Source: Rotaria sordida
Taxonomy: Eukaryota; Rotifera; Eurotatoria; Philodinida; Philodinidae
Direction of reading: 5' to 3'
Length of the DNA stretch: 64,000 bases
NCBI GenBank assembly: GCA_905250125.1
Contig: CAJNOL010001096.1
Span: 1 to 64,000 of the forward strand
The position numbers and the translations under genes were made by a program. A model generated the notes under the pieces. That model was given only the letters and a program-made list of their open reading frames with translations. It did no database searches and was not told the DNA's origin. Within the stretch, counting starts at the first letter, position 1, and every line of letters starts with the position of its first letter. Shown piece after piece: positions 1 to 12,100 of the stretch.

Positions 1-770
1 ACCAAGATATGTCATGATACTGTGGCATTTCTCATGTAAAATATGTTGTATCAAGAATGTCTTGTCACAAGCGTCAAAAATTAATGAAAACGACGTGCCG
101 ATTAATAGAGATAACGAGAACTGTAAACAATATTTTTGCATCATGAGCTAGCTCAATAGAATGAATGATATGTAGTCTTTCACTTGGCATTTGTATCGTT
201 TCAGCATACTTCCGACAAAAGTGAAAAATATACAAGTCGTTCCCTCATTCACCTTCTATGTGAAAAAAAGGCTTATATAAAAATCATTAAAAAATCGATT
301 ATAATTAAAAAAAAAAATAATCAGAAGTATAGAAATTTCCTCAATTATTTTGATTCTTTTTGATTAAAACTTATTAAAAATTGTGTAAAAAATATCATTT
401 GTAATCAATTTCGTGTGATCATAAGGATTAGGAGTTTAATTCAATTTTGTTTATTTTACATTGATTATAAGCAATTTCTTAATGGTTATTAAATCGATGT
501 CAATGGAAAATAATCAATTTTATGCATCATTCGTGTCACATGGACTATACAAATCATAGAAGAAAGAAGTAGGAAGCGAAGGTAAAATATAAATAACCTT
601 GAATATTGATACGAAATTAATGAGAAACTAAGGTGAGTCAATGCATATCAATTGGGAGGCTTATTTTTAGGTTGGAAAAATCCCTTTCTTTTATAAACAG
701 TAGAATAAAATATAATGACATTACATCTTTAGTGAACATTTCAAAAAACGTGAGAACCAAAGCATCTATT
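1..770. other. intergenic, no gene seen
   Basis: AT-rich sequence with homopolymer runs and no convincing exon. A sequence matching a splice donor (aggtgagt at 631-638) and a possible acceptor (tttttag at 664-670) lie just before the first gene. A 5' non-coding intron or a missed upstream exon for that gene is therefore possible. Confidence 0.4.
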
Positions 771-1613
771 ATGTGTCCCGCAATCAGAAGACAAGATCAT
801 TTTTTCTTGTGGGCAATGATTTTGCTTCCAATTTTATCGTTAATTGCATATGTTGTTGATTCATTTTATTATTACCATGTGTTACATGAATCTGAGTACT
901 CAATCTATGAAGGTCTTCTCTCGACAATTCTTATAGTCTTTTGTTATCTACAATATTGTGCTCCGATTAAGTCACACTATTTGTTGATCTTCTACCATCT
1001 GTTCTTATGGGCACTTGTTGAAACTGGTAATATCGGCTATATTCTCTCATATATTTACCAGAAAAAAAAGTTCTCAATCGTTATATTTTCGGGATGGATA
1101 GTTCTCGACATTGTCTTCACTACGGCACTTATTTACTGTCGTGTATATCGGAAACTTGATCATCATATTGAAGTAAAAAATAGACATATTTTTCATTTCA
1201 TTTCTCGATTGGAAATTATTCTTGCTATATTCATTCCTATCTATATTAATCAAAATTTTACAACAATAACTCGAGACAATATCGCTTTTTTCCTCTTATT
1301 CGACTTTTTTTCAGAGACATACGAGCGTTTTCGTAGTCGCTGGATCAAATCGTTTCTGTATTTGTTTGTAGTTGCTGTGACTATATCTGTAACATGTGAA
1401 TGGCTCTATTTTCGTTCCGAACAGCACATATTCGAGTATATTACCGATGTTTCCGAACTTACAGCTGCATGTCTTTGTGATACTTTAATTATCATGCAGT
1501 TTTATAAATGCCACTTCAACATGCATGCTGAACTCGATAACGTCAGTGAAGCATCTATCTTCGCCATGACTGCAAGACAGCAACCGCATGTAAACAGTTT
1601 GACAAATGGTTAA
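771..1613 (+). CDS. multipass membrane protein, unknown family
   Basis: Single-exon reading frame of 280 aa from the first in-frame ATG (771). The frame stays open upstream to a GTG at 633, but that is not a normal eukaryotic start and overlaps a splice-donor-like site. About eight hydrophobic segments are visible, near residues 15-36, 48-66, 70-95, 101-125, 145-160, 170-187, 198-217 and 232-250. They are separated by short loops with basic residues (CRVYRKLD, RFRSRWIK). There is no signal peptide, and the C-terminus is hydrophilic (ends NSLTNG). The topology suggests an integral membrane protein of the plasma membrane or endomembranes. I do not recognise a family motif, so no transport or receptor role is assigned. 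Its length, real ATG and consistent hydrophobic pattern support a genuine gene. Confidence 0.6.
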   Translation: MCPAIRRQDHFFLWAMILLPILSLIAYVVDSFYYYHVLHESEYSIYEGLLSTILIVFCYLQYCAPIKSHYLLIFYHLFLWALVETGNIGYILSYIYQKKKFSIVIFSGWIVLDIVFTTALIYCRVYRKLDHHIEVKNRHIFHFISRLEIILAIFIPIYINQNFTTITRDNIAFFLLFDFFSETYERFRSRWIKSFLYLFVVAVTISVTCEWLYFRSEQHIFEYITDVSELTAACLCDTLIIMQFYKCHFNMHAELDNVSEASIFAMTARQQPHVNSLTNG

Positions 1614-3739
1614 GGATTTATTCTTCCTTATGAAATATATATGTGCGTGTTCATTTTCTTTCTCTTTCTGTTATGTGCCTGTTTCTTCTTCAGGTGTCTT
1701 CTTGATCATTGAAAATTGTTCGCTCGTTTCCTTTTATTTAATACTCTACATTCGTTTCTATTCTCTCACGGTCAATGAACATTGATATTGACCTTGGTCT
1801 TTTTTTTAATTTTTATTGCGTATAAACTTTTCTATTGCATAGTTTATAATACGTGATACTGTTATCATTATATATTCCTTCTTCTATCCAAAAAGGACGG
1901 TTATTATTCGCATTCTCTTCTTCTTGATTTGTTCATTCTTTTGTTCTTTCAGTCTTCATTATTGAAATAATATTGAACTCACGTTCAACAAAATACAAAG
2001 TTTACACAAATGATGTTGATCTCATTCAACTTCTTTGATGATTAATACATAGTAAACATGAAGTCAATATCTTACAAGTAACAACTTAAAAAATGTGAAG
2101 ATTGATCGATTTTTCTTCTTTAATGACACGACTCACTTAATGCTTGTTCATTGTTCAGTTCGAATAAAGCTATTGAAATGAGCGAAATATAAGTTGTATC
2201 AAGAGGATACCGATTCTAACAAACTTGTTGCGTTTTCGTATTCGATACTAATGTTTGTTTAAAAAAATTGTATACTCGATAGAATCAAAGAATAACTAAC
2301 AGCTATGATAAAGCATAGACACAAGATATTTTAGTCTTGGGATGTGGGTCTTCTAATCATCCGCACTCGGATGCCCTTCCACACTCACATCCTCAATTGG
2401 TTCCCATCTGACATAATTCGGCATTCTGATTGAACCTAATCTGCAGGAAAGAGCATCTATTTAGGATTAAGGTAGACTTCAATAGTATTTCATGGAACAA
2501 CTCAATAACTTATAAATAAAAAAAAGAATTGCGCTAGAAAACAAAATATGGACTGAATTATGTGATTTTTTTTCGAGAAATAAAAGTTACAATGAAAAAT
2601 GCGTTTTTTGAAGGTGCAAATAAAGGTAACATTTATTTTGTGCTACAGGGTTTTGTTATGAAACCTTTGAACATACTAATAAGATAGAGCTTTTGAAGTT
2701 CTAAAAAACGGATAGCGTAGTTTGTCCGATAGTCCGAGATGAGAACATATAGATACAAGAAAGCTGTAGTGTTCTCTTGAAAGTTTTTGGTGTGTCATAT
2801 TCGTAGTATTACTACAATATTATTTTTTGGTTCTATCTCTATGGCACTTGTTCGTCTATGGTTTTGTAGAGAATGGAACGCTGAATCTTTCCTAAAAAAA
2901 GCTTAGTCTGATACTGAAAAATAAAAGAAATACTGAGAGCATCGTTTATTCTGGCTCACCTGTGACATTGAACACGATTATTAAAGTTTTTTTTTCTGAA
3001 ACTATGTGATATGCACGATTTTATTCAACGAAAACGAATCGCTCATCAGCTTTCATAAAAGAAAAATGTGTCGACAATTAGTTCCTGTTAAACAACAAAC
3101 ACATTCCCCTGGTACAAAATAGTTGCAGTCATTTTTTTCAATATTTTTCTATTATAATTACATATTTTTGCATAAATAACTTCATACTGTGATAGCATTC
3201 GAATTTCTTTTATATTTATGTTTTGATTTGTATTTATTTGCCGGAAAAATATTACGAGCACAGTGAAAGCACATTTATTCTCAGATTTCCACGCACTACA
3301 TTTTTCAACAAGAGTATGCCTGACATTTGATTTCAAAGATTGTCATAATTCTCTCAAAACAAAATGTGACTCTCCCTTGCAGATTAACTTCTTCGTATGA
3401 AGTTGAATAGAGAGGCCATCAAGTAGAATCTGTCGTTTCAAACCAATGATCTCGTTGTGATAGTTATGTATCAGTTTCTGTGCCGTGCGACAGCATTAAG
3501 GTAATCTTTCGATCCTCGCAAACATGCATCATACACTGAATATTTTATTATTCTTTTCTTTTTTTACCCTTCAGTTCGAACATATTTGTTCTGTATGATT
3601 GAAATTTCGCTCTTGTTAACTGAAATTAGCTTGCCATATTTATACGATTTGAATGTTCAGAATTTATACTATCCATTAGAAAAATATGGGCTGTCTAATG
3701 ATCACGTTTTTACTTTTATTACGGCACAACTAGGAACTT
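1614..3739. other. intergenic, no gene seen
   Basis: About 2.1 kb of AT-rich DNA. It holds one short G-rich/C-rich hairpin (2339-2392, listed separately). The short open frames at 3088-3336 (-) and 3586-3792 (+) have no protein-like conservation; the second is largely antisense to the end of the astacin gene. An AATAAA on the minus strand at 3720-3715 probably serves that gene. Confidence 0.4.
2339..2392. repeat. short hairpin with GGATGTGGGT / ACTCACATCC arms
   Basis: A G-rich arm (gggatgtgggtc) is followed after about 30 nt by an approximately complementary C-rich arm (actcacatcc). Similar units occur at 27424-27452 and 45005-45042. A longer relative is the tract at 5463-5705. This looks like a dispersed short repeat family. 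Confidence 0.5.
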
Positions 3740-4970
3740 CTAGGCTTCACAACCATAGAATGAGCGAATTTCAGATATATCAGTTGGGCTAAGCTTTTGT
3801 CTTTGGCCGATTCTCACACCAGGCACATTAGCCACGATGGTTGGCTGTCCATTGCTACTAAACGAGTGTGATCCGTAGTGCATAATACTGTCATAATCAT
3901 AGGTCGAATTTTGATTCAACACTGAACCGCCCCATAGATATTTGTTGAAGTTATGTCCCTGTCAATATCAGATATTCATAATTATGTATATGCTGCAGCA
4001 AAATCCTTACTTTGCCTTTCGCAACGTTTCCATGATTGATAGTGATATATAAGTCACGGTCAGGACGTGATTGTTCGTGGTAGAAGCCTAAAAACCCGTA
4101 TTAAATGATTTTAATGTGATATATTTCAGAAAACCGCAGTCATTGAAATTTACGAACATGAAATCTCTTACTCATGTTATTTTCCGACTTTATAAATATG
4201 AATTTTGCTAATCATTTAGCAGTATTTTAAGATCTATTTTTCGACATTGAGTTCAAATATAAACTTCTCACTCTGTTTCAAGATTTTTCAAAAAATCCTC
4301 ACCGAGCACATGTGTTAGTTCGTGTTGAATAATTCCAGGCGTGAAACAACCATTTTTCTCCAGGTTTAACGTCTTCTTGAAAAGTGTATAACCAACCTAA
4401 ATAAATGATGTCACTTCATAGCTTGAAAATATTACAATCTTCACTTTCTCACCGTTGCACTGCAACCTGTTCCGTATTGTATTTTGAGATACTGGAACTC
4501 ATTAGACATTTTAGGCCGAAAAGTAACGCATGGAGTGATTGTTGATTCACCTGGCTTGGTGAAGCCCGTAACAAGCGTCACTGTATTCATTGCTGCTTCA
4601 ATCATGTCACGATCTTTTTGATCTGTAAAATTACACTTTGTTTACTATGTGTCTTACTTTTATTATTACATTTACCTGTGATCAGCGAAATGTCGTAAGG
4701 AATTGTATTTTTAGGCCATTGACGAGGTCCAGCAATAGCCACGCCTCTTCCGGTTGGTTCTTCTGATGGGTTGAGAACTTCGGGAGGCAAAATCATGTCA
4801 CCCTCGAATCCACCACCTAAATGTGGATCAGTTTGTATGTTAATTCAGCAATCATGATAATACTCACCGAACAATTCATAATCAATTTCAGTTTGGGAAA
4901 CATCTGAGATAGGAGTACTGAGGGTGAATCCCACAAGCAGATATGACAAGACTAAGACGTGAGCAAACAT
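3740..4970 (-). CDS. secreted astacin-family zinc metalloprotease (M12A)
   Basis: Six exons on the minus strand: 4970-4868, 4816-4676, 4622-4453, 4396-4303, 4087-4011 and 3958-3740. All have GT..AG introns and their phases close to 267 aa. The start gives a signal peptide (MFAHVLVLSYLLVGFTLS). The prodomain carries FEGD (residues 38-41), matching the astacin aspartate switch that blocks zinc in the zymogen. The zinc site HELTHVLGFYHE puts ligands at H163, H167 and H173 with the catalytic base at E164, followed by the family SRPDRD. The Met-turn is SIMHY (219-223). The protein ends just after the catalytic domain (FYGCEA), with no CUB, EGF or ShK tail, so it is a minimal secreted endopeptidase. 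A TATA box (5017-5023) and an AATAAA (3720-3715) flank it. The family assignment is very secure; the substrate is unknown. Confidence 0.93.
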
Positions 4971-5016
4971 GTTTCAAATTGTGATACACAATACCGATGA
5001 TCGAGTCTGCTATTCA

Positions 5017-5023
5017 TTTTATA
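5017..5023 (-). promoter_or_regulatory. TATA box of the astacin gene
   Basis: The minus strand reads TATAAAA 47 nt upstream of the astacin ATG. With usual spacing, transcription would start near 4990 and leave a very short 5' leader. Position and sequence fit; function is inferred. Confidence 0.55.
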
Positions 5024-5462
5024 CTAACACAGTAACGCTCTCTTATCAATAAAAAAAAAAAAGAAACTATAATCTTGATGTGTGGATTTTGATGAGAAAG
5101 CTTGCACCTGTCCAATAACGCCCTGTTTTATTACTTTTTGCGGACATTTTGTGATTACCCATATTATTTTGTGCTATCAACATGTTTTGCGTATGTTGGA
5201 TTTCAAAAAATCAACTCGTGGGTGTGCCTGACGCTTTTAAGTTTAGGTCAATACGTTGCATCTATTGAGTTAGAAACGAAATATCTATTCAAATTAGCTT
5301 TTTCTTGTGAGGAACCAAGTGCTATAACGTAGCACGATCTTCTTTTAGTAAATCATACAATCTTTTTTTCTTATCCGTCTTATTGTTTACTGTTTATCTT
5401 ATGAACTGCTTATTGTGTTATACAACGAATTAGGGAGAGTTATCACGCCTTTATTCGTTAAA

Positions 5463-5705
5463 ATGGTGGACGTGAGTGTGGGCACAGGTGTGCAAATGTA
5501 GGTATGGCGTGGGTATGGATGTTGATGGGTGTAATTCTTCTCACCACGCACACATGCCCACGCCGATCCCCATACTCATGCACCGCACAACCATGCCTAC
5601 CTAACACCGCACATTCACATCCATATCCGTACCTACACGCTACACCCAGATCCACACCCACACCCACACACCCACTCACATTCACGCTCACACACACCGA
5701 CACTT
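5463..5705. repeat. degenerate telomere-like tract (TGTGGG then CCCACA orientation)
   Basis: The left third is G-rich on the + strand (gagtgtgggcacaggtgtg, gcgtgggtatggatg). The remainder is C-rich (for example ccacacccacacccacac at 5652-5669). The repeat unit approximates TGTGGG on the left and its complement CCCACA on the right, so the two halves face each other as an imperfect inverted repeat. TGTGGG is the telomeric repeat reported for bdelloid rotifers. This copy is internal and decayed. It also yields spurious Val/Cys-rich and His/Thr-rich frames on the two strands. Confidence 0.6.
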
Positions 5706-6957
5706 CTATATGAGTGAACAAAACTCTAACCTATCAGGATAAATTACAGAAAATATATTGTATTTTCTTGTTTTAGAAAAAATAATTTTTTCGTACCTCA
5801 TAAGTCACTAGAGCTTTATTTGAATATTAACGTTCAAATAATTTCAATGATAGTTCAGTAGATTGAATTATGGAAATATAAAAATCATCAAAGTTCAGTA
5901 GTCATTCTTGTCATGTTTAACAGTAACAAATGTTGTTTTCTCAAGCTTTTTATAAAAACATAGATTCGTATCAATCAACTTTTTTTCTACAACGAAATGT
6001 ATGTCTAAAGAAGGATGCATGTTATTTCGTTTTAAAATCTGCTTGCATTATATACACATATGTAATAAGGCTATTTCAATCGCGTATAACGCTTCAGACA
6101 ATCAAGAAACTGTAAGAGAATAGTAAAAAAAAATGTTGTTCTAGCAATCATTAACAAATTTACGATATAAATGAGTTAGGTAGAGAAAGCATTAAAAAAA
6201 CAGAAATCAGAGACGTGTTCTGATCACACAGAAAATAAATTACAGAACATTCTTATTTTATGACTTGATTGCTTGTTTTTTTCTTTCTACTGTCGACACT
6301 TTCACAACACATTGACACATGTTCTGTTTGTGAAATATTGATGCTGTGTTGCCGTTGTAAATGAGAATAAAAGTGCTTTGCTGCCTATATGTAAATATCT
6401 CGTATTTTTTTCTTGTAAATGATGAGTTTGTGATATTTATACAAATTCTTAATAATGCATGTTAATTTAGCTATAAATATACATATTTCGTTCATGTGAA
6501 TACTTCGACAAGTATTAAAGAATGTTGCAATGATTAACAGAAAATAAAAGTCTTCGTAAATGATAATTATAAATTCTTAAATAAAAAAAAATGAGAACAT
6601 GTTGCTTTTTAGTTAAATGAGAGAAAAATTGGCAACACGATTATCCAAAACATATAAGGTCTCATTAAGTAATGTTGGAATTAGCTAGACTAAATGGAAA
6701 TACTTTGTCAAGAATGATTTAAGTAGTTCCGAACAACATGATCTGCTGGCTAATGTATCGAATATGTTCATCCTTTAGTGGTTATATCTAAATACACTGT
6801 ATGAGAAGATTTTTTTAATAACTAAGTTGTTGATTGAGATTTACATATTTTCAGGAACAGCCAGATCTTACTAATATTTGTACAAAATATTGTACTGACT
6901 ATAGGGTGGACAAAAATGTAGAGCAGTTGTATTTTTAAGTTTTCTTCTTGATCATAG

Positions 6958-7396
6958 TAGTTAGTAAGAATCTGAAAAAGCATTTATGTAACTGAAAAGA
7001 TCTGCTATTAGGATTGGTAGGCATAAGGGCTTCAACAAAATGGTTTCGATGAAAATCTCTAGAAAACCAATATCATCAAAATCGGCTTTCTGGCTTCCAT
7101 TCGAAGCTTTTAGGAAGAGATTTTATAGAGCAAATGATTCTGAGCAAGATAAGGAAGTGTCTCCGACTTCTTCATAACCTTCTTTTATCAAACTGCATTC
7201 AATTAGAACTTTTTGCTCTAGCAAATAAAATCTTTTCACAAAAGCTTTGAATAGAAACTAGAAAGCTGGTTTTTGAAGGTATTAGCTTTCCACAGATCTT
7301 CATCGAAGCAGTCTTACTGAAGTTCTCGGATCTACTGCTCCTGATAGAGAATTCTTCCGGCTATGCAAATGTTTTTTTTTAGATTCTTACTAACTA
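6958..7396. mobile_element. foldback/MITE-like inverted repeat (439 bp)
   Basis: The left end tagttagtaagaatct (6958-6973) is the exact reverse complement of the right end agattcttactaacta (7381-7396). Similarity continues inward through most of both arms, for example around the aagcttttaggaagagatttta stretch (7107-7128) and its diverged partner near 7220-7260. No coding capacity is seen. A non-autonomous DNA transposon is the best explanation. I found no clear target duplication. Confidence 0.6.
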
Positions 7397-7867
7397 TTTC
7401 GTAGAGATGACGCTAGTGAATAATACCAACAAAATAGAGAAAATAAAAATGGTTAATACGAAAATATGATATAATGATGTTGTAAGGTATATCTGATTTT
7501 TTAATTGAAATATTTTTCCAATTAACTTGGTTGGAATACGTTGTAATCGAATTCAACAGATGATTCGTTATAGATGTCATACGATGAATCATCCATTCTA
7601 ACTAGTAGATCAAACATTTACACACATCACAAAAAATATACTCGTCAATATATTAGAAATCTGAAAAGTAATTCTATATTAATTATTTCATAGATTTTTC
7701 ATTGAATTCACTTTAATCTAAAAATAAACTTATCCTAAATATAATTCGAATATGTTAGTTCAACAATTATTTTCATGTAAACATATTTGAAATCAAGGAA
7801 AAAATTATTATTGTTATTAATACTTTAACGAAGATTTTTTTATTTGTAAGATCAGCGATATAGAAAA

Positions 7868-9143
7868 ATGATCGTTAGAAATTTTGTTGGATCATTAAAA
7901 TCTCTAATATCTTTTTTTACTGGTAGACAACATCTCGTATCTTATAAACTATTATTAACATCAAAAGAATGGCGAGTAGTGTAAGTTTTGACGAGTGAGT
8001 AATACATAAACAAAGCATTCTTTTTTCTTCTATTCATATTTTTAACTACAGAATAACTGAACACATATCACCAGCAAGTCTCAAGCGAGAATTTGATGGT
8101 AATTATGTATCAGCTCATGCAACACTTCACGTTCTTCAATGGAATACTCTTGCTCAAGGTATATTCGTATAAATTTTTTCATCATAAATATTTTCTTTTC
8201 AGGTTTATCCAATCCTGAGAATAATTTTATACGTGTTAAAAACGAAACAATAGCATTTGATACTCGTAAATGGCGCATACTTGAACAAATTCTTATTCGT
8301 AAACCTGATCTATGTGCACTTGAAGAAGTTGACACCTATGATTGTTTTCTTCAATATCATTTACCAAAATATGGGTATTATAAAATACAATGTATTTTTC
8401 TATTGAAAATGATATCATATCTATTTTCTTAGATATACTTGTTTCTTTACTCCCAAACCAAAATCTCCATGTCTCGGATTTCAACATGATTCTGCCAATT
8501 TCAAAGGACCTGATGGCATTCTTCTCTGTTTTAAAACAGATTTATTCGATGAAATTCAACGATATCACTATCAAAAAGCCGAATGTGATACTGATCAGAA
8601 ACCTGCAGTAATATAATTTATTAGAAAATTTATTAATTCAATAAATTATATATTACATAGTTTTTTTCAATATTTGAATTAAAACACAAACCATCATCAG
8701 CCAATATTATTTTTGTTGGTACACATTTAAAAGCAAAGAAACAATTTGCAAATATACGATCAGATCAAGCACAAACTATTATTCAATATTTAACTGAGCA
8801 TTATTCAACACGCGCACATATCATTATTTCTGGTGATTTTAATGGTGAAGCTGATGAACCTTTCTATGATATCATACGTAAGGCTGGTTTTTCGAGTGCA
8901 TATCGAACAGTATTAAATGATAAAGAACCATTGTTTACAACATGGAAATTTCGAGAAAATGAAGGAATCGAACAAGAGCAGTGTCGAACTATTGATTATA
9001 TTTTTTATAAATCAGAAGGTTTGGTACCTATTGCTATTTTAAAACTACCAAGTAAAGAAGATATTGGTTCCAATGGACTTCCATCAAATGAATATCCATC
9101 AGATCATTTAGCACTTGAAGCGATTTTTAATATAAATCTTTGA
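7868..9143 (+). CDS. NOCT-like: nocturnin-like endonuclease/exonuclease/phosphatase-family enzyme
   Basis: Five exons: 7868-7980, 8052-8158, 8203-8374, 8433-8607 and 8661-9143; phases close to 349 aa. Exon 1 encodes an Arg-containing, hydrophobic, acid-poor leader (MIVRNFVGSLKSLISF) resembling a mitochondrial presequence, as nocturnin has. The EEP-fold motifs follow in order: LQWN (N69), LEEVD (metal-binding E115), KSPCLGFQH and GPDGILL, THLKA (H211), GDFNGE (D248, N250), TIDYIFY (D301) and YPSDHLAL (D337, H338). The FTPKPKSPCL and LPSNEYPSDHL segments are nocturnin-like rather than CCR4 or generic EEP. Nocturnin removes the 2' phosphate from NADP(H) and was earlier described as a deadenylase. 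Intron 2 is only 44 nt. The family call is strong; the substrate is inferred. Confidence 0.9.
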
Positions 9144-12100
9144 AAGACATTTTTTTTCAATATATGTATTTTAATTTATACATGATTCTAATAAGAAAAT
9201 GATTTGGTAACAATATTCTTTTTCGTTGCAAATTAAGCCATAGAATGATTGAGGCGAGCTGTATAGGTAAGGTTAAATGAGTGTTCTTACCTTCATTTTT
9301 CTATTTATATGTTACGAAGATTTCTTTTTTTACTTGAGAAATCGTCCACTTGAGTTTTAGCAATCCGAACAGAAAGATTGATAGAATATAGGTTTTGCTT
9401 CATTGAGATTTTCAAAATATTTTACAATAGATTGGCTTCCGTTCTGCCTGTCTGGAGATGAAGACAATTATTTAATAAGATTCGAAGTTTATGTCTCATA
9501 TTGTAAGCTAACATTATAACATAATTTTCAATAGATCTTAATATTACAAATCGAATAGAATCTAGGAGTTGAATATTTGATTTAGTTTCACGAAATGATG
9601 AGATATTTTGTGTCGCCAAAACATGGTAGGTCCATTCTTCTTCTTTTGAAATCAGGACGATTTGAAAGGTCTGTTACTATTAAGATACTCAAAATTTATC
9701 AGCTTCTCATGGAAATCTTAAATTTTTGATTCAGTACTTTTAGTCATGGTTTACACATGTGTTGTTCACCTTCTTTTCGAGTCTTTTGGAAATTTTATTG
9801 ATTGTATGTACGCTTTTAGTTCTGAAGGCAAAACTTTCATGTTTATCGTTCTCGTATTGATTGCCTTAGAGAATAGTGAATAGTTTCTGTAGTATTTGTT
9901 TCACATCTTTTATCTTTGGTATTTTAAGGTTTTTGCACTTTATAAAAACATTTTTGTTCTTTTTATGCAATGAAAAATTAAGTTATATTTTTTCAGAATA
10001 AGGAACCACTAACTTTTTCTCTTCAGAAAAATAATATTTTTGGCGAAAAAACAATCATAAATCTAGAAAACTTAGGTAGAACTTTTTCATTTCTGTACGA
10101 ATAATAGAATAGATTTCGAACTATCGAATGATATAAACGAAGTTGATGTACCATTCATTCTTTGTTTCAAAATTTCTTTTGATCAATAGAAGTTATATTT
10201 GTAAAATTAATTTTTTGTAGTCGCATATATTCTTGTTTACTGTTTTGGCTCCTATCAAAGAATGCACTAATACCATTGTCTAGCTGACAAAATTGGATTT
10301 TATTTATAAATCAACAATGCGATATGTTGTTGCAACAATCCTTATATTTCATTACAACTCTGAGAAGAATGGTATTTCATAACCGACAAATATAATCTCA
10401 GGATACGTTTCATCAATACCGTATGCGATCAGAGTTGGGTATCATATCAAGAAAATATGGCATCACATTGTTCAAGCAAGCTGAACATTATCTGGGATCG
10501 AAGTCGATTTAAAACAAGTAGATGCGTATGTCGTGATATCTGTTCAGTAAAATACACATTTGAATCGCGATTTTTTTATCAATATTGGTCTAGCTTAAAA
10601 ACGCGATAATACAAAAATCGTTGTCGAACTCGATGCAATTATGGTAACATTTTCTCATATCGAAGATGATTGCTGCCACCTAACATTGGAATTTAGTCCA
10701 ACTAACGAATTTATCTTTAATATTGACTACAATGAATCTATGACTAATGAAAACAAAATCCGTCTTGCTCATAACCTATGTTGGTCTTTCTGAAAAGACT
10801 TCTAATCAATCATTTCTTTAATATTGTTCGGTTTGGATCCCTCTATGAAAACGTTTTTGAATGAGACTACTGCTATCTACAAATGTGACGCTACTAGTTG
10901 AGTGTATTGTATACATAATGTTTAGCAGTGGACGATTGGACCAATCGATGGGATAATTGTTTTCGTTTAAGGAGAAATGGTTCACCTACAAAAAGTCATA
11001 CGTATCAAGGAAAAATGAAAAAAAATAATATAAACATATATTTATCACGTTTAATTTACCATAAAGAAATACTTCAGTGAGGAGAAACAGAACGAAAGAA
11101 TACAAGCATATATCTATCAATCTCTACTCCACGACCCATTTTTCATTTTGTCACTTCTACTTATTAACGTTAAGATGGATGAAGGATTTCTGTTAGAAAT
11201 ATTCACATTTCTGTTGGAGAAAATCCATTTCTACTAGAATTTCTCCTTACAGTGGAAAATAATTTAATTTCTTTCTGCTGACATTGTAAGGATAATCTAA
11301 TTGATTTCTCCTTGTGAAAAAAGATATGGTTGATACGTTTCTAATCGAAAACATTTAGTTGTGGATTGTATTTCGCTATGAAAAACACTTCTGCTTGACT
11401 TTGTATGGGGTGAAGGATTTCTGCTATAAACGGAATAATTTCTCGATTTTTGAGGATATCGTCCAACCCTCTCCACTTGATGTTTATGGCTTTGTCTAAG
11501 TTGAATATCTTCTGGGTATAATTAAAAACCAAAAAAGAACAAACTAGTTTTTGGATGTATTTTAGTTTTAATGATTTTTTAATAATTTCTTGTGATGTTT
11601 ACTAGTAGAAATTAGTTTATATCTGAGTGTGGCTAAAAAATGATAGAAATCATTAGAAGTCCTTAGAACTCACAGAAAATCACGAGAAGGTATAACAAAT
11701 CAGGAGTAACTATTAGGAATATTGAAAATTACACAAAATAAAGAGATCAATAAAAATCATTAGAAATCTGTAGAGATCAGGACTTCGTTTTTAACCCTAT
11801 TACAAATAGATTTTCAGTGATTTAGAGTACTAGAAATCAGTTTTTTCTTCCTTGAAAAAAAATATCCTAGTAACGTAGAAACAAAAAACTGCATATTTAA
11901 AGAGTGTTCTAGAAGTTCTGAAACGATTTTGAAATTGATCGTTCTTACATTCAACAAAAGCAAACTCTTTGCAACTTTGGTAGATTATTACGCTTACTTA
12001 ATACTAAATAACTATAAAGTTTGATATCGAAAACTTTCACTAGGAATATTATTTTCGCATTTTGTTCCTAGGAACGAAGAACACGAGACATGTTTCGATT

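Larger units (their letters stand above)
5024..7867. other. intergenic with repeats, no gene seen
   Basis: This gap holds the telomere-like tract (5463-5705) and a foldback element (6958-7396), listed separately. The frame at 5102-5332 begins at a non-ATG codon and has no recognisable motif. Those at 5458-5721 and 5504-5713 are translations of the simple repeat. Nothing else is supported. Confidence 0.4.

Noticed and set aside
633..770. N-terminal extension of the membrane protein from 633
   Set aside because: The apparent start is GTG within a splice-donor-like context; the first ATG in frame is at 771.
5458..5721. Open frames on both strands rich in Val/Cys/Gly and His/Thr/Pro
   Set aside because: They are translations of the degenerate TGTGGG/CCCACA tract and have no independent coding signal.
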